From assembly GCA_035653595.1 (NCBI GenBank), contig DASRBO010000063.1:1-58447 (forward strand): a stretch of 58,447 bases of DNA. The letters run 5' to 3'. This document shows, one piece after another, positions 1 to 8,710 of the stretch. The DNA is from DASRBO01 sp035653595 (GTDB taxonomy: Bacteria > Actinomycetota > Acidimicrobiia > Acidimicrobiales > JAJPHE01). Below the pieces are notes generated by a model. It saw nothing but the letters and a program-made list of their open reading frames with translations, was not told the origin of the DNA and ran no database searches. Each line of letters begins with the position of its first letter. The first letter of the stretch is position 1. The position numbers were made by a program, and so were the translations under genes.

Positions 1-149
1 GTCGGTCGACCTCACCGACCAGCAGGCGCACGATCTAGGCCTAGAGCTCCAAGGCTCTGCGGAGCACAGTGCTGACCTGCTGGCGGCTCGGGACCAGCCT
101 CACCGACTCAACGGCTCGGGTGGTCGACCCCCATTAGCGGCTGGGGTCC
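1..149. other. Window edge, no supported gene
   Basis: One plus-strand frame stays open from the edge into the 3' end of the acyl-CoA synthetase gene on the other strand, but it has no recognisable domain and no start in view. I see no hairpin with a T-tract. It is best treated as downstream spacer of the synthetase gene. Confidence 0.4.
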
Positions 150-1790
150 TCAGTCGGCCCCGACCGACACCGCGGGAGCCTCCGAGGCGGCCCGCCGGGC
201 GGCGCCGTAGTCGGCCTTGCCGTTCGGTCCCCGCAGGGGCGCTGACACGAACACCACCCGCCTGGGCTGCTTGTAGCTGGCGAGGCGGGACCTCACCCAA
301 TCGGTCACGTCCGACTGGCCCAGCTCGGCCCCGGGCTCCGGGGTGACCACCGCCACCACTACCTGGCCCCAGGTCTCGTCCTCCAGCCCCACCACCAGGC
401 AGTCCTGCACCCCGGGGCGCTCCTTGACGACCTCCTCCACCTCCTCGGGGAAGACCTTCTCGCCACCGGTGTTGATGCAGACCGAGCCCCGCCCGAGCAG
501 GACGATGGTCCCGTCGGCCTCCACCCGGGCGTAGTCACCGGGCACCGACCACCTTCTGCCGCCGATCTGGCGGAACGTGCGGGCCGACTTCTCCGGGTCC
601 TTGTAGTAGCCGACCGGTATGGGCTCGCCCACCGCCAACATGCCCACCTCGTCACTGCCGGGCTCGAGCAGCCTGCCGTCCTCGGTGATGACGGCGGCAT
701 GGTCCCCCGCCTTGAACTGGGCGGTCTGGGACTGGGACCCCTGGCGGGTGGTGATCGAGCGGCCCATGGCGAGTGCCTCGCTGGCCGCCAGGTTGTCGAC
801 CAGGGACACGTCCGCCCGCTTGAGGAGCTCCTGCTTGACCGGCATGCTCCACATCGCCCCGGTGCTGGCTATGCGCTGGATCGAGGTCAGGTCGTAGGGC
901 TCTCCCCGGCCCTCGGCCTCCTCGAGGGCCCGGACCATCGGCCGGGCGAACGGGTCGCCGACGATGTTCACCTGGGTCACCCGGTGCTCCTGGACCGCCC
1001 GCCACAGCTCGTGGGGGTCGAAGCGGCGGTCATCCAGCAGGACGACCTGCCCGCCCATGGCCATCGTCCCCAGGGCGGCGCCAAGGCCGCTGCCGTGCAT
1101 GATCGGTGACGCCGGCAGGGTGACGGTCCGCATGCCGCGCTCGGCCAGGGTGGCGGCGTACCGGCCCAGATCGTCGTGGGACTGAGGCGGTGGGAACCCG
1201 AGGGCGGCGTAGTTGGTCCGGATGGCCCGCCCCAACAGGTCATCCTGGCGCCACATCACGCCCTTGGGCATGCCGGTGGTCCCCCCGGTGTAGAGGAACA
1301 GCATGTCGGACCCCGACCGCTCGACCCGGTCGGCCGGGGCGTGGTCGTGCACCAGGTCGTCGTAGCTCAGAGCGCCTTCGACGAGCGGATAGCCGTCGTC
1401 CACCTGAACGATCGCCTTGAGGCCCGGTAGGCGGTCGCGCACCCGGGCGACCCTCTCGCCCAGCGACCCGTGGAACAGCAGCACCTCCAGGTCGGCGTTG
1501 TCGATCAGGTAGGCGAGCTCCTCCTCGAGGTACCGGTAGTTGACGTTGACCGGAATGGAGCGGACCTTGAAGGTGGCCAGCAGCCCCTCGAGATACTCGA
1601 TCGAGTTGTAGAGGTACGAGCCGACCTTGGAGTCCTGGCCCAGACCAAGGGCGGCGAAAGCGCAGGCCAAGCGTGACGCCCGGTCCTCCAGCTGCGCCCA
1701 GGTCAGCCGGCGTGGCCCCTGGGCCGCCGCCAGCTGCTCCGGATTGTGGTCGGCGACAGCTTCGGCCGTGCTGGCCAGGTTGATCTCCAC
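150..1790 (-). CDS. AMP-dependent acyl-CoA synthetase (FadD-like)
   Basis: This enzyme of the ANL superfamily activates a carboxylic acid, probably a fatty or steroid side-chain acid, to an acyl-CoA through an acyl-adenylate in the cytoplasm. The P-loop YTGGTTGMPKG lies near residue 167 and the C-terminal catalytic lysine is in the GPNGK stretch about 20 residues from the end. The frame is open upstream to 1883, but I prefer the GTG at 1790 (546 aa): a GAGGGGGA ribosome site stands just before it and the VEINLA start matches the usual family N-terminus. The substrate cannot be read from sequence. It is divergent from the OsmC gene, and the roughly 110-base gap must hold both promoters. Confidence 0.9.
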   Translation of the reverse strand: MEINLASTAEAVADHNPEQLAAAQGPRRLTWAQLEDRASRLACAFAALGLGQDSKVGSYLYNSIEYLEGLLATFKVRSIPVNVNYRYLEEELAYLIDNADLEVLLFHGSLGERVARVRDRLPGLKAIVQVDDGYPLVEGALSYDDLVHDHAPADRVERSGSDMLFLYTGGTTGMPKGVMWRQDDLLGRAIRTNYAALGFPPPQSHDDLGRYAATLAERGMRTVTLPASPIMHGSGLGAALGTMAMGGQVVLLDDRRFDPHELWRAVQEHRVTQVNIVGDPFARPMVRALEEAEGRGEPYDLTSIQRIASTGAMWSMPVKQELLKRADVSLVDNLAASEALAMGRSITTRQGSQSQTAQFKAGDHAAVITEDGRLLEPGSDEVGMLAVGEPIPVGYYKDPEKSARTFRQIGGRRWSVPGDYARVEADGTIVLLGRGSVCINTGGEKVFPEEVEEVVKERPGVQDCLVVGLEDETWGQVVVAVVTPEPGAELGQSDVTDWVRSRLASYKQPRRVVFVSAPLRGPNGKADYGAARRAASEAPAVSVGAD

Positions 1791-1898
1791 CAGTTCCCCC
1801 TCGAGATCGGTCGCCGCTGATCCAATTCGACCGCGGTCGACAAACCTACCGAGGCGGACGAGGGCCGTCAACGGCGCCGGCACGGTGCGCCGTGGTTA

Positions 1899-2360
1899 GT
1901 GTTCGGCCTCGTGAGCACCTATACAGCCAAGGTTCGCATCGAGCACGATCGGGGCCCCGTACGGCGGGGGTACCTCCCCGCCGAGGCGGAGCCGGTGATC
2001 TACGGGCTCCACGGCCCGGTGGCGACCCACTACGGCGTCGACGAGTCGGTCATACCGCCCCGGGCCAGCACTCTGGACCACGTCGTCGCCGCCGCAGCCG
2101 CCTGCCTGTCGGGCACTTTTGCCGCTGCGCTGGCGAGCCGGAAGATAAACCCCCGCGGCCTGGTCACCAAGGCCGAAGGCCGCATAGACACCGAGGACGG
2201 GGTGCTGGTGATCAAGCGCATCGACGTCGCCTACAACGGCCTGCAGCTCACCCCCGAGCAGCGCCCGGCGGCGGAGGAGGTGCTGGCGACCCACGCCAAG
2301 CAGTGTCCCGTCGCCCGGAGCCTCGAGGGCGCGGTGGAGATCAGCACCCGGATCGCCTGA
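1899..2360 (+). CDS. OsmC/Ohr family protein
   Basis: The protein of 153 aa has the OsmC fold signature: a cysteine at about residue 69 in the helix AAACLSG and a second at about 136 in the QCPVARSL motif, the spacing expected for the redox pair of thiol-dependent peroxidases. The family detoxifies organic hydroperoxides in the cytoplasm. The GTG at 1899 is used here; the in-frame GTG at 1911 is equally possible because neither has a clear ribosome site. It stands alone, divergent from the acyl-CoA synthetase. Confidence 0.85.
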   Translation: MFGLVSTYTAKVRIEHDRGPVRRGYLPAEAEPVIYGLHGPVATHYGVDESVIPPRASTLDHVVAAAAACLSGTFAAALASRKINPRGLVTKAEGRIDTEDGVLVIKRIDVAYNGLQLTPEQRPAAEEVLATHAKQCPVARSLEGAVEISTRIA

Positions 2361-2380
2361 CGCCGCCAGCCGCCCCCTGG

Positions 2381-2404
2381 GGCGAGGGCCGGGCCCCGCT
2401 CGCC
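2381..2404 (+). terminator. GC-rich hairpin after the OsmC gene
   Basis: GGCGAG pairs with CTCGCC around an inner GC-rich core 20 bases after the OsmC stop. A further CGCCCC/GGGGCG palindrome lies just before it. There is no T-tract, so it may be only a 3' stabiliser or a weak terminator. The rest of the gap to 2632 shows nothing recognisable. Confidence 0.35.
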
Positions 2405-2632
2405 ACTGCCGCTCGAAGCCAAGTCGACTCCGGTCGCCTTAGAGAGTGCCCCAGAGGCGCCTGGGTTCCGGCCGCTCAGCGCACCCGACCGGTCAAGGAG
2501 AGCGTGATAGCTGAACCGCGGACCTCGGCCCCATCAGAGGTTGAAGCCACGCTATGACCGGTCGGGCGCGGCCACCCCGGCCGGGCCCTCCAGGGCATCG
2601 GGGTAGGAGGGGCGGGTCGGGCGGCCACCGTC

Positions 2633-4696
2633 TCAGAGCCTCCATCCCTCAGGCACCCATGCCGGGGTGACGTCCAGGTCCAGCTCCAAGGTCGTCCACC
2701 CCGGACCCTGCAGGCCCGGTGCCCCCCGCAGCCCGTCCCAGCGCCCGGGCGGCACCCATAGCCGCACGCCCCCACCGGGGCCCAGCACCGGCGCGACCAG
2801 GACCTCGTCGCCGAGCAGGTACTGCAGCTCGGCGTGGCGCGCCCCGCGATCGCCCGGGTAGGCCAGCGCCATGGGTCTCATCATGGGAGCCCCGGTCGCC
2901 GTGGCGGTGGCGGCGACCGAGCTCAGGTACGGGTGCAGGTCGCTCCGGAGCCGGCAGGCGGCCACGGCGGCGGTGGCGAAGGGCTCCGGGTAGGCCCAGG
3001 GCTCGCGCCGGCCGGTGCCGTGGAAGCGCATTACCGGGGACAGGGCACCCCACTGGGACCACCGGACGAACAGCTCCGGATCGACATCGGCCTCGAACAG
3101 GGACGGGTCGTTGTTGTCGATGGCGGCGGCGGCGTTCTCCATCGGTCGCGGCGGCGCCCAGAAGCCCCCGACGTCGGAGGCCACGAAGCCGAATCCGGAC
3201 AGGGACAGGGACAGGCACGCCCGCAAGGCAGCAGCCATGCCGGCCCAGGTGGACGGGGTGTCGCCCACCCAGTGCGTCGGATAGCGCTGGGATCCCGCCG
3301 TTCCCGACCGGCAGAACAGGGCGACGTCGTTGCTGCCGAGCACCCTGGACAGACAGGCATGGCTCCGGGCCTGGTACAAGAGGGCGTACTCGTTCCTGGC
3401 GTCCCACCCGCTGCGCCCGTCGGCCAGGCGCGCCGCCGGCGGGACCTCCTCGGCGAAGTCCGGCTTCAGGGCCTCGGCGCCCTCGGACCTGATCAGCTCC
3501 TCGACCCGGTGGTCCCACCACTCCTGCGCCGCCGGGTTGGTGAAGTCGATCAGCAGCCGGTGGCCGAGGTCGTTGGTGGTCACCAGCTCGCCGGCGTCGT
3601 CCCGCATGAGCAAGCCGAGCTCGGCGGCCTCGTTGGCGACGGCGCTACCTCGGATCAGGTAGGGGTTGTGCCACAGGGACACCCGGACGCCCCGGTCGGC
3701 GATCGCGTTGGCCCACCCGGTGGGGAACCGGAGGCGGTCGACCTCCCAGGCGGTGGCCAGGTCCCGACACAGGTTCCCGACCTGCCAGGCATCCACGTGC
3801 ACCACGTCGACCGGACACCCGGCGGCGGTGTAGCCGTCGAGGACGTCTCCGATTTCGTCCGCCGACAGGTAGCTGCAGCGGCTGGTCCAGACCCCGAGCG
3901 CCCATGGCGGCATCCCCCCAGGCAGCCCGGTGACCGCCTGGTGGGATCGGATCAGATCGGGAGCCGCGCCGAGGTAGAAGAACAGGTCGGCGGACGGAGA
4001 CGGCAGTTCGAGGCCGAGCACCTGGTTATGGGTGCACCCCAGGTCGGCGCGCACCGGTGCGGCGGTGTGGGCGAAGACTCCCCACCCGGCGTCGGACCAG
4101 TAGAACGGAACGTTCAGGTAGGAGAAGTCCAGCCCCGAGGTCAACATGGCCTCGACGTTGACCCCGCGCCTCATCCGGCCCCGGAGATCAGGCCCCTGGA
4201 AGGACTCGCCGCCCCCGAAGATGGCGTCGTGGGGGCCGATCTCGAAGCAATAAATCGAGCCCCTCGGGTCTCCGACCCGATCAATGAGCAGACCGGAGCC
4301 AGCGTGGGGCCCCAGCACCGAGTGGGCCCGGCCGGCGGACCGCAGCGGGCCGAAGTCCATACCGGCTGATCTGGTCCAGGTGAAGGACCGATCCCCCAGC
4401 CCGACCGCTATGCCGTCGCCGTCCGCCCGTACGGGCAGGGGTCGGTCATCCAGGGGCTCGAGCATGGCGCTCGAGGTCGTCACGAGGCCGTGCTCCGCCG
4501 GGCCCAGGCGCACCCGGACCACGCCCGGCGCCGGCTCGCTGATCGTGCCGAGGAGCCGGCGACCGCCAGCCGTGGTGACAAGGATCCCGCCCTGTCGATC
4601 CGGATCCGCCTCGATGGTCGAGAACGGGTCGATCCGGGCGTCGGGGTCGGCCAGAGCAGGCGGATCGGTGAAAAACCGCTGGGTGATCTGGTCCAT
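2633..4696 (-). CDS. Glycoside hydrolase family 31, alpha-xylosidase/alpha-glucosidase-like
   Basis: This 687-aa retaining alpha-glycosidase resembles the YicI branch of GH31. The nucleophile is D413 in the motif LKPDFAE and the acid/base is D479 in HWVGDTPSTW, followed by the family stretch LSGFGFVASDVGGF. An N-terminal beta-sandwich (about 1-250) precedes the barrel. There is no signal peptide, so it should act on imported oligosaccharides or glycosides. It is the last gene of an apparent operon with the PhyH dioxygenase, the ROK regulator and a serine hydrolase. Alpha-xyloside is the best guess for substrate because YicI has the same KxDF(G/A)E context, but alpha-glucoside is possible. Confidence 0.9.
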   Translation of the reverse strand: MDQITQRFFTDPPALADPDARIDPFSTIEADPDRQGGILVTTAGGRRLLGTISEPAPGVVRVRLGPAEHGLVTTSSAMLEPLDDRPLPVRADGDGIAVGLGDRSFTWTRSAGMDFGPLRSAGRAHSVLGPHAGSGLLIDRVGDPRGSIYCFEIGPHDAIFGGGESFQGPDLRGRMRRGVNVEAMLTSGLDFSYLNVPFYWSDAGWGVFAHTAAPVRADLGCTHNQVLGLELPSPSADLFFYLGAAPDLIRSHQAVTGLPGGMPPWALGVWTSRCSYLSADEIGDVLDGYTAAGCPVDVVHVDAWQVGNLCRDLATAWEVDRLRFPTGWANAIADRGVRVSLWHNPYLIRGSAVANEAAELGLLMRDDAGELVTTNDLGHRLLIDFTNPAAQEWWDHRVEELIRSEGAEALKPDFAEEVPPAARLADGRSGWDARNEYALLYQARSHACLSRVLGSNDVALFCRSGTAGSQRYPTHWVGDTPSTWAGMAAALRACLSLSLSGFGFVASDVGGFWAPPRPMENAAAAIDNNDPSLFEADVDPELFVRWSQWGALSPVMRFHGTGRREPWAYPEPFATAAVAACRLRSDLHPYLSSVAATATATGAPMMRPMALAYPGDRGARHAELQYLLGDEVLVAPVLGPGGGVRLWVPPGRWDGLRGAPGLQGPGWTTLELDLDVTPAWVPEGWRL

Positions 4697-4759
4697 GGGC
4701 CGTGCCCGGGACCTTACGGGTGCCGTGGCCCGTCGGGGCCGGAGAGGCGCACCAGGCTG

Positions 4760-5578
4760 TCAGCTCGTCTCGCCGCCGACCCCCACGGAGTCAAGAACCG
4801 CGCCGGCGTCGTTGTGGCTGTGGGTGAAGCCGAGGCTCCGCTCCAACTCGACGGTCTCCTTGGATCGCCAGGCCACGATGTAGGCCCGCCGCCAGCCGGC
4901 GGTGGTGTTACCCCCCGAGCCGTGCATCACCCGCTCGTTGTGCACGGTGCAGTCGCCGCGCTTGATCGGCATGACCTTGACCTCGTCGGCAGGGAGGAGC
5001 TCGGTGCCCAGGGCGTGCGATTCTCCCCGCCCGCCCATGACCGGCTCGTGGGGACGCAACCGGGGCTCCTGGAGCGTGCCCGGCACGAAGCGCATGCACC
5101 CGTTCTCAGGAGTCGAATCGTCCACCGCCAGCCAGAAGGTCGCCGTGCGGCGGTCGGGGCTGTCCGGCCAGTAGGCCATGTCCTGGTGCCAGGCGAACAC
5201 GGCGTCGTCCTTGAACGGACGCTTGGCGAGGAGCTGGTCGTAGTCGATGACCATCCCCGCCCCATGAAGCTGGACCACTATCTGCTCGGTGCGTCGCTCG
5301 TAGACGTTGCCCTGCCAGGCCGGGTAGTAGCGCCGGGGGAGCATCACGTTGACGATGGAGAAGTCGTCCGGGTCGCGTCCGTAATCGCCGGCCATGTCGC
5401 AGTAGTCCTTGCCCGGCACCTCGATCTCCCGCCGCAGGAACCGGTCGTAGACCGGCTCCAGCTCCGCCACCTCGGGCTCGGTCAGCACCCCGGTCAGGTG
5501 GACGAAGCCCTCCTTCTTGAACTGGAGGATGTCCTCCTCGTCGACCTCGTAGTAGCCGTCGTCCCGCAGGATGCCCAT
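4760..5578 (-). CDS. Phytanoyl-CoA dioxygenase (PhyH) family protein
   Basis: The 272-aa protein is a non-haem Fe(II)/2-oxoglutarate dioxygenase by motif: H131-x-D133 in AWHQDMAYW, a distal H219 in VMHGSGGN and an arginine near 230 that would bind 2-oxoglutarate. Family members hydroxylate small molecules such as phytanoyl-CoA, ectoine or natural products. The gene sits between a ROK sugar regulator and GH31, 63 bases upstream of the latter, so its substrate may be a glycoside or its aglycone; that is inference. A GGGGGTGGGGG run precedes the ATG. A further in-frame ATG does not exist upstream in a better context. Confidence 0.85.
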   Translation of the reverse strand: MGILRDDGYYEVDEEDILQFKKEGFVHLTGVLTEPEVAELEPVYDRFLRREIEVPGKDYCDMAGDYGRDPDDFSIVNVMLPRRYYPAWQGNVYERRTEQIVVQLHGAGMVIDYDQLLAKRPFKDDAVFAWHQDMAYWPDSPDRRTATFWLAVDDSTPENGCMRFVPGTLQEPRLRPHEPVMGGRGESHALGTELLPADEVKVMPIKRGDCTVHNERVMHGSGGNTTAGWRRAYIVAWRSKETVELERSLGFTHSHNDAGAVLDSVGVGGETS

Positions 5579-5644
5579 CCCCCACCCCCATTTGTTGTCC
5601 TCGGCATCATATTCGGCCGGAGCCGTTGGTCAAGGGGCCGAGGG

Positions 5645-6892
5645 TCAGGTGACCCAGGCGGGGCGGTCGGCTTCGATGGAGACGAGGGGATCGGCGAGGA
5701 GGGGCTCGAAGGCCAGCTCGGCGGCACCGACGGAAGCGGCGTCGGGTCCGAGCAGGCCCGGACGGACCTCCACCTGACGGGCCAGGGCCGCCGGCGCCGC
5801 CCGGCCGAGCGCGGCCATCACCGCCGGGCCGGCGAGCCCGAAGACAGCGGCCAGATGGCCCCCCAGCACCACCCGGGCGGGCTGGAGCATGCTCACCAGA
5901 CTTCCGAGGCCCCACCCCAGATGGGCGGCGGCCTCCTCGATGGCGGCCATGGCCCTCCCGCCGCCGGCGCCGGCCCTCTCGACGACCTGCTCGATGGTTC
6001 CCGTCCCCCGGCCGGCGCGCCGCACGATGGCGGCGGCACCGATGTCGGTCTCCCAGCAGCCCCGCTGACCGCACCCGCACACGGCGTCGGAGCTCCCGAG
6101 CTTCATGTGGCCGACCTCCCCGGCAAGGCCCGAGGCCCCCACCACGAGCTCCCCCCCGGCGATGACCCCGCCACCCACGCCGCGTTCGGCCGACAGGTAC
6201 ACGAGGTCCCCCACCCCGGCTCCCGCCCCGCGGCGGTGCTCCCCCAGGGCACCGAGGTTGGCATCGTTTCCATAGACCAGGTTGGCCGAGCCTGCGGCGG
6301 GGACCCGGTCGGCGACCAGTCTCCCGAAGCGAGCGAGCTCGGTCCCTTCCCAGCCCAGGTTGGGGGCCAGGCACACCAGGCCGTCGTGGTCCACCACGCC
6401 GTGGACGGCCACCCCGACGCCGACCACCATGGCGGGGGCCGCCCGGCGAGTCATGGCCGCCAGCCCGGCGACCGCCAGGCGCATGGTCTCCTCCGGGCCG
6501 AGCCGGGCGGGACTGGCGTCGAGGTTGCGGGTGGCCACCAGCTTCCCGCCCAGGCCCACCACGTCGATGCGCCCCCGGTCAGCGGCGAACTCGGCCGACA
6601 GGACGACGATCCCCTCGGCCGGCAGGATCAGCGGAGAGGGCCGGCCCCGCCGGCCCATCGGGACGTCGGAGAGCTCCCTCACCAGCCCGTGGTCGGCCAG
6701 CTCCTCGACCAGTGACGGGACCGTGCTCCGGTTGACCCCCAGCCACTCCGACAGCTCGGCCTGACGCACCCCACCGGTCTGGTGCACCCGACGCAGAACG
6801 GCGCTCAGGTTCTGGGCCCGCACAGCGGAAGGCGACGAGCGGGCCGGCGACGACGGGCGCTCGGGCCGTCCGGTGGCTCCCATCGGAGCCAA
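5645..6892 (-). CDS. ROK family transcriptional regulator
   Basis: The 415-aa protein has an N-terminal winged helix-turn-helix (about residues 25-90, with the recognition part near VNRSTVPSLVEEL) and a C-terminal ROK sugar-kinase-like domain. The ROK zinc motif CGCGQRGC is at 272-279 and the GND motif with the potential catalytic aspartate near 210. Such XylR/NagC-type proteins repress sugar operons until a sugar binds. It is embedded in the operon it probably controls, between the serine hydrolase and the dioxygenase. The first 20 residues are low-complexity, so the true start may be internal. Confidence 0.9.
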   Translation of the reverse strand: MAPMGATGRPERPSSPARSSPSAVRAQNLSAVLRRVHQTGGVRQAELSEWLGVNRSTVPSLVEELADHGLVRELSDVPMGRRGRPSPLILPAEGIVVLSAEFAADRGRIDVVGLGGKLVATRNLDASPARLGPEETMRLAVAGLAAMTRRAAPAMVVGVGVAVHGVVDHDGLVCLAPNLGWEGTELARFGRLVADRVPAAGSANLVYGNDANLGALGEHRRGAGAGVGDLVYLSAERGVGGGVIAGGELVVGASGLAGEVGHMKLGSSDAVCGCGQRGCWETDIGAAAIVRRAGRGTGTIEQVVERAGAGGGRAMAAIEEAAAHLGWGLGSLVSMLQPARVVLGGHLAAVFGLAGPAVMAALGRAAPAALARQVEVRPGLLGPDAASVGAAELAFEPLLADPLVSIEADRPAWVT

Positions 6893-6920
6893 GGCTACGG
6901 GCCCAGGCGGCGCCCCTGGC

Positions 6921-7952
6921 TCAAGCGGCGTCGCCGGCGGCGGCCATGACCCTGGTCCAGAAGCCCTCGTCGAAACGGGAGATCGCCGCCGCCATGGGGC
7001 CCCCGGCCTCGCCGTGGCGGGTGATCACGACCTGGCGCGACGGCCAGATGTAGACCCTCTTGTCGCCGGCACCCAACGCACCCACCAGATCGGCGGGACC
7101 GGTCGGCACCAGGGGATGGTCGAGGGTGGCCCCGCCGAAGAACTTCCGGGGATCGGGCGGTCCCTCGCCCCGGCTCGGCGTCATGGCGCGGGGCGCGCCC
7201 AGCAGCCACCACAGGTAGCCATAGGCCGGGTTCATCGGCTGTGACTGGGTCATGGAGGCGGCCAGGTACTGGCGGTCGCCGAGCAGGGTCGTCGCCCCCC
7301 AGCGCCCCCCGGACAGCACGGCCAGACCGAAGCGGGCCATATCGCGGGCGGAGCTGAACAGGCCGGACAGGACCCAGCCGTTCGGATCCTTCATGGCCGG
7401 GCGGGCCTGCCATGAGGAGCTCCTCATGCCGAGCGGCTCGAACAGCAGCTCGGCGAACAGCTCCTGGGTCGACTGCCCGGTGGCGGCTTCCAGGGCCCGC
7501 CGGACCTGGTGGTAGGCGTTGTTGTTGTAGTACCAGACCCTGCCTGGTTCGGCTTCCACGGTGAAGTCGTCGTAGAGGCCGCTGCACATGGACAGGAGGT
7601 GGCGCAGCTGGATTCGCTCCTCGGACGCCGCGTCGGCCCGGCTCCAGCCCTTCCCCAACCAGCGCGACACCGGATCCTCGATCGAGACGAGCCCGCGCTC
7701 GGCGAGCATCCCGACCATGAAGGAGACGAAGCTCTTCTGAGCCGAGGCGATGTCGCCGGAGGCGTCGGGATCGGTCCCGCCCCACTGCTGGTCGGCCAGC
7801 AGCCTGCCCCGGCTGAGGATCACCAGCTGGTGGCTGTTGCGCTCGGCGCAGTAGTCGAACAGTTCGGACAGCCCGGCTTTGCTCCAGCCCGCCTCGGTGG
7901 GGCCGACCCGCTCCCAGTCGTCACCGGACGGGAAGTACAGCTCCTCGGACAT
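6921..7952 (-). CDS. Serine hydrolase, beta-lactamase class C-like family
   Basis: The 343-aa protein has the SxxK motif S70-AQ-K73 and a YxN-type motif in the YYNNN stretch at 140-144, typical of penicillin-binding-protein-like esterases (PF00144). The third motif is HGE-like near the C-terminus. No signal peptide is visible, so an esterase or amidase acting in the cytoplasm is more likely than a beta-lactamase. A GAGGAGG ribosome site lies 8 bases before the ATG. It is the first gene of the operon running into the ROK regulator, 28 bases downstream. Confidence 0.87.
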   Translation of the reverse strand: MSEELYFPSGDDWERVGPTEAGWSKAGLSELFDYCAERNSHQLVILSRGRLLADQQWGGTDPDASGDIASAQKSFVSFMVGMLAERGLVSIEDPVSRWLGKGWSRADAASEERIQLRHLLSMCSGLYDDFTVEAEPGRVWYYNNNAYHQVRRALEAATGQSTQELFAELLFEPLGMRSSSWQARPAMKDPNGWVLSGLFSSARDMARFGLAVLSGGRWGATTLLGDRQYLAASMTQSQPMNPAYGYLWWLLGAPRAMTPSRGEGPPDPRKFFGGATLDHPLVPTGPADLVGALGAGDKRVYIWPSRQVVITRHGEAGGPMAAAISRFDEGFWTRVMAAAGDAA

Positions 7953-8086
7953 GGCGTCATCCTCCTCGACTGCGACTGGGACCGGCCCGAGCCGACCACG
8001 CAGCCCGCCGGCGAGGCAAGGGGGGATCCCCTCTCACTTGGCCCCGATCCCCGGTGGAGCGAGGGGGACACGGTGTCTGCACCGGG

Positions 8087-8710
8087 CTATGCCGGCGGCA
8101 CCCCGTTCAGCACCAGGGCGAGCTCGACGCCCGGCCCGGCCCCGGCCACGGCCGCCTCCGCCTCGGTCCGGCTCGGGTGCCGCTCGACGACCACCCGGCC
8201 GGGCCAGGGCCAGGTCCCCTCGAGCACCGCCATCTCCTCCGGCCCGACATCGGCCAGCACGCCGGCCCGCGAGGTGGCGGCCGCCCCGGGCCCGGCCAGA
8301 AGGGCGTAGGCCGCCGGCGGGGACCCGTCCGGGGCTGGGTCCCCGGCCCCGAGCGGGCGACCGGGGAGGGCCACGATCCAGCCGATCTCCACCAGGCCCT
8401 GGCGGTGCGGACGGGCCGCCACGTACTCCGGGGCGCTCCAGAAGTCGAGGATCTGGGTGAACGATCCGTACTGCTCGACCACCGCCTGGACGTGGCGCCA
8501 GTCCCCCACCAGGGCCCGAGCGGGATTGGCCCGGGCGAGGTAGGTCATCGTCGCCCCCACCCGCCGCAGCGCCGCCGCCGCCCCCGCGCCGTAGCGGGCC
8601 GACCGCTCCGGAGCATCCACCGGAGCCTGCTCCGGGGGGCTCAGCCCCACGACCAGGTAGCCCGGCGTGCGGTCGTGACCGGCGTGGCCGTCGTGTGGTC
8701 CCGGTGTCAT
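8087..8710 (-). CDS. Small protein coupled to the selenoprotein, DUF1330-like
   Basis: The 207-aa product is not firmly recognised. The central stretch EQYGSFTQILDFWSAPEY resembles the motif of DUF1330, a dimeric alpha-beta barrel family, and the protein may hold two such units. No membrane segment is seen. Its ATG at 8710 overlaps the stop of the upstream selenoprotein gene as ATGA, so translation is probably coupled and the two proteins are likely made in a fixed ratio. The frame is open further upstream, but that part would overlap the selenoprotein. A role as partner or substrate-handling protein of the GrdB-like enzyme is inference. Confidence 0.75.
   Translation of the reverse strand: MTPGPHDGHAGHDRTPGYLVVGLSPPEQAPVDAPERSARYGAGAAAALRRVGATMTYLARANPARALVGDWRHVQAVVEQYGSFTQILDFWSAPEYVAARPHRQGLVEIGWIVALPGRPLGAGDPAPDGSPPAAYALLAGPGAAATSRAGVLADVGPEEMAVLEGTWPWPGRVVVERHPSRTEAEAAVAGAGPGVELALVLNGVPPA

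Noticed and set aside
1..149. Partial plus-strand gene running in from the edge
   Set aside because: The frame continues as a shadow inside the acyl-CoA synthetase, and no start or domain is seen.
2361..2632. tRNA gene in the gap after OsmC
   Set aside because: No cloverleaf, T-loop GTTCGA or CCA end can be drawn.
2834..6715. Long plus-strand open frames opposite GH31, PhyH and ROK (more than 500 codons)
   Set aside because: They are antisense shadows of high-GC genes, low in complexity, with no domain or ribosome site. The minus-strand frames carry clear catalytic motifs.
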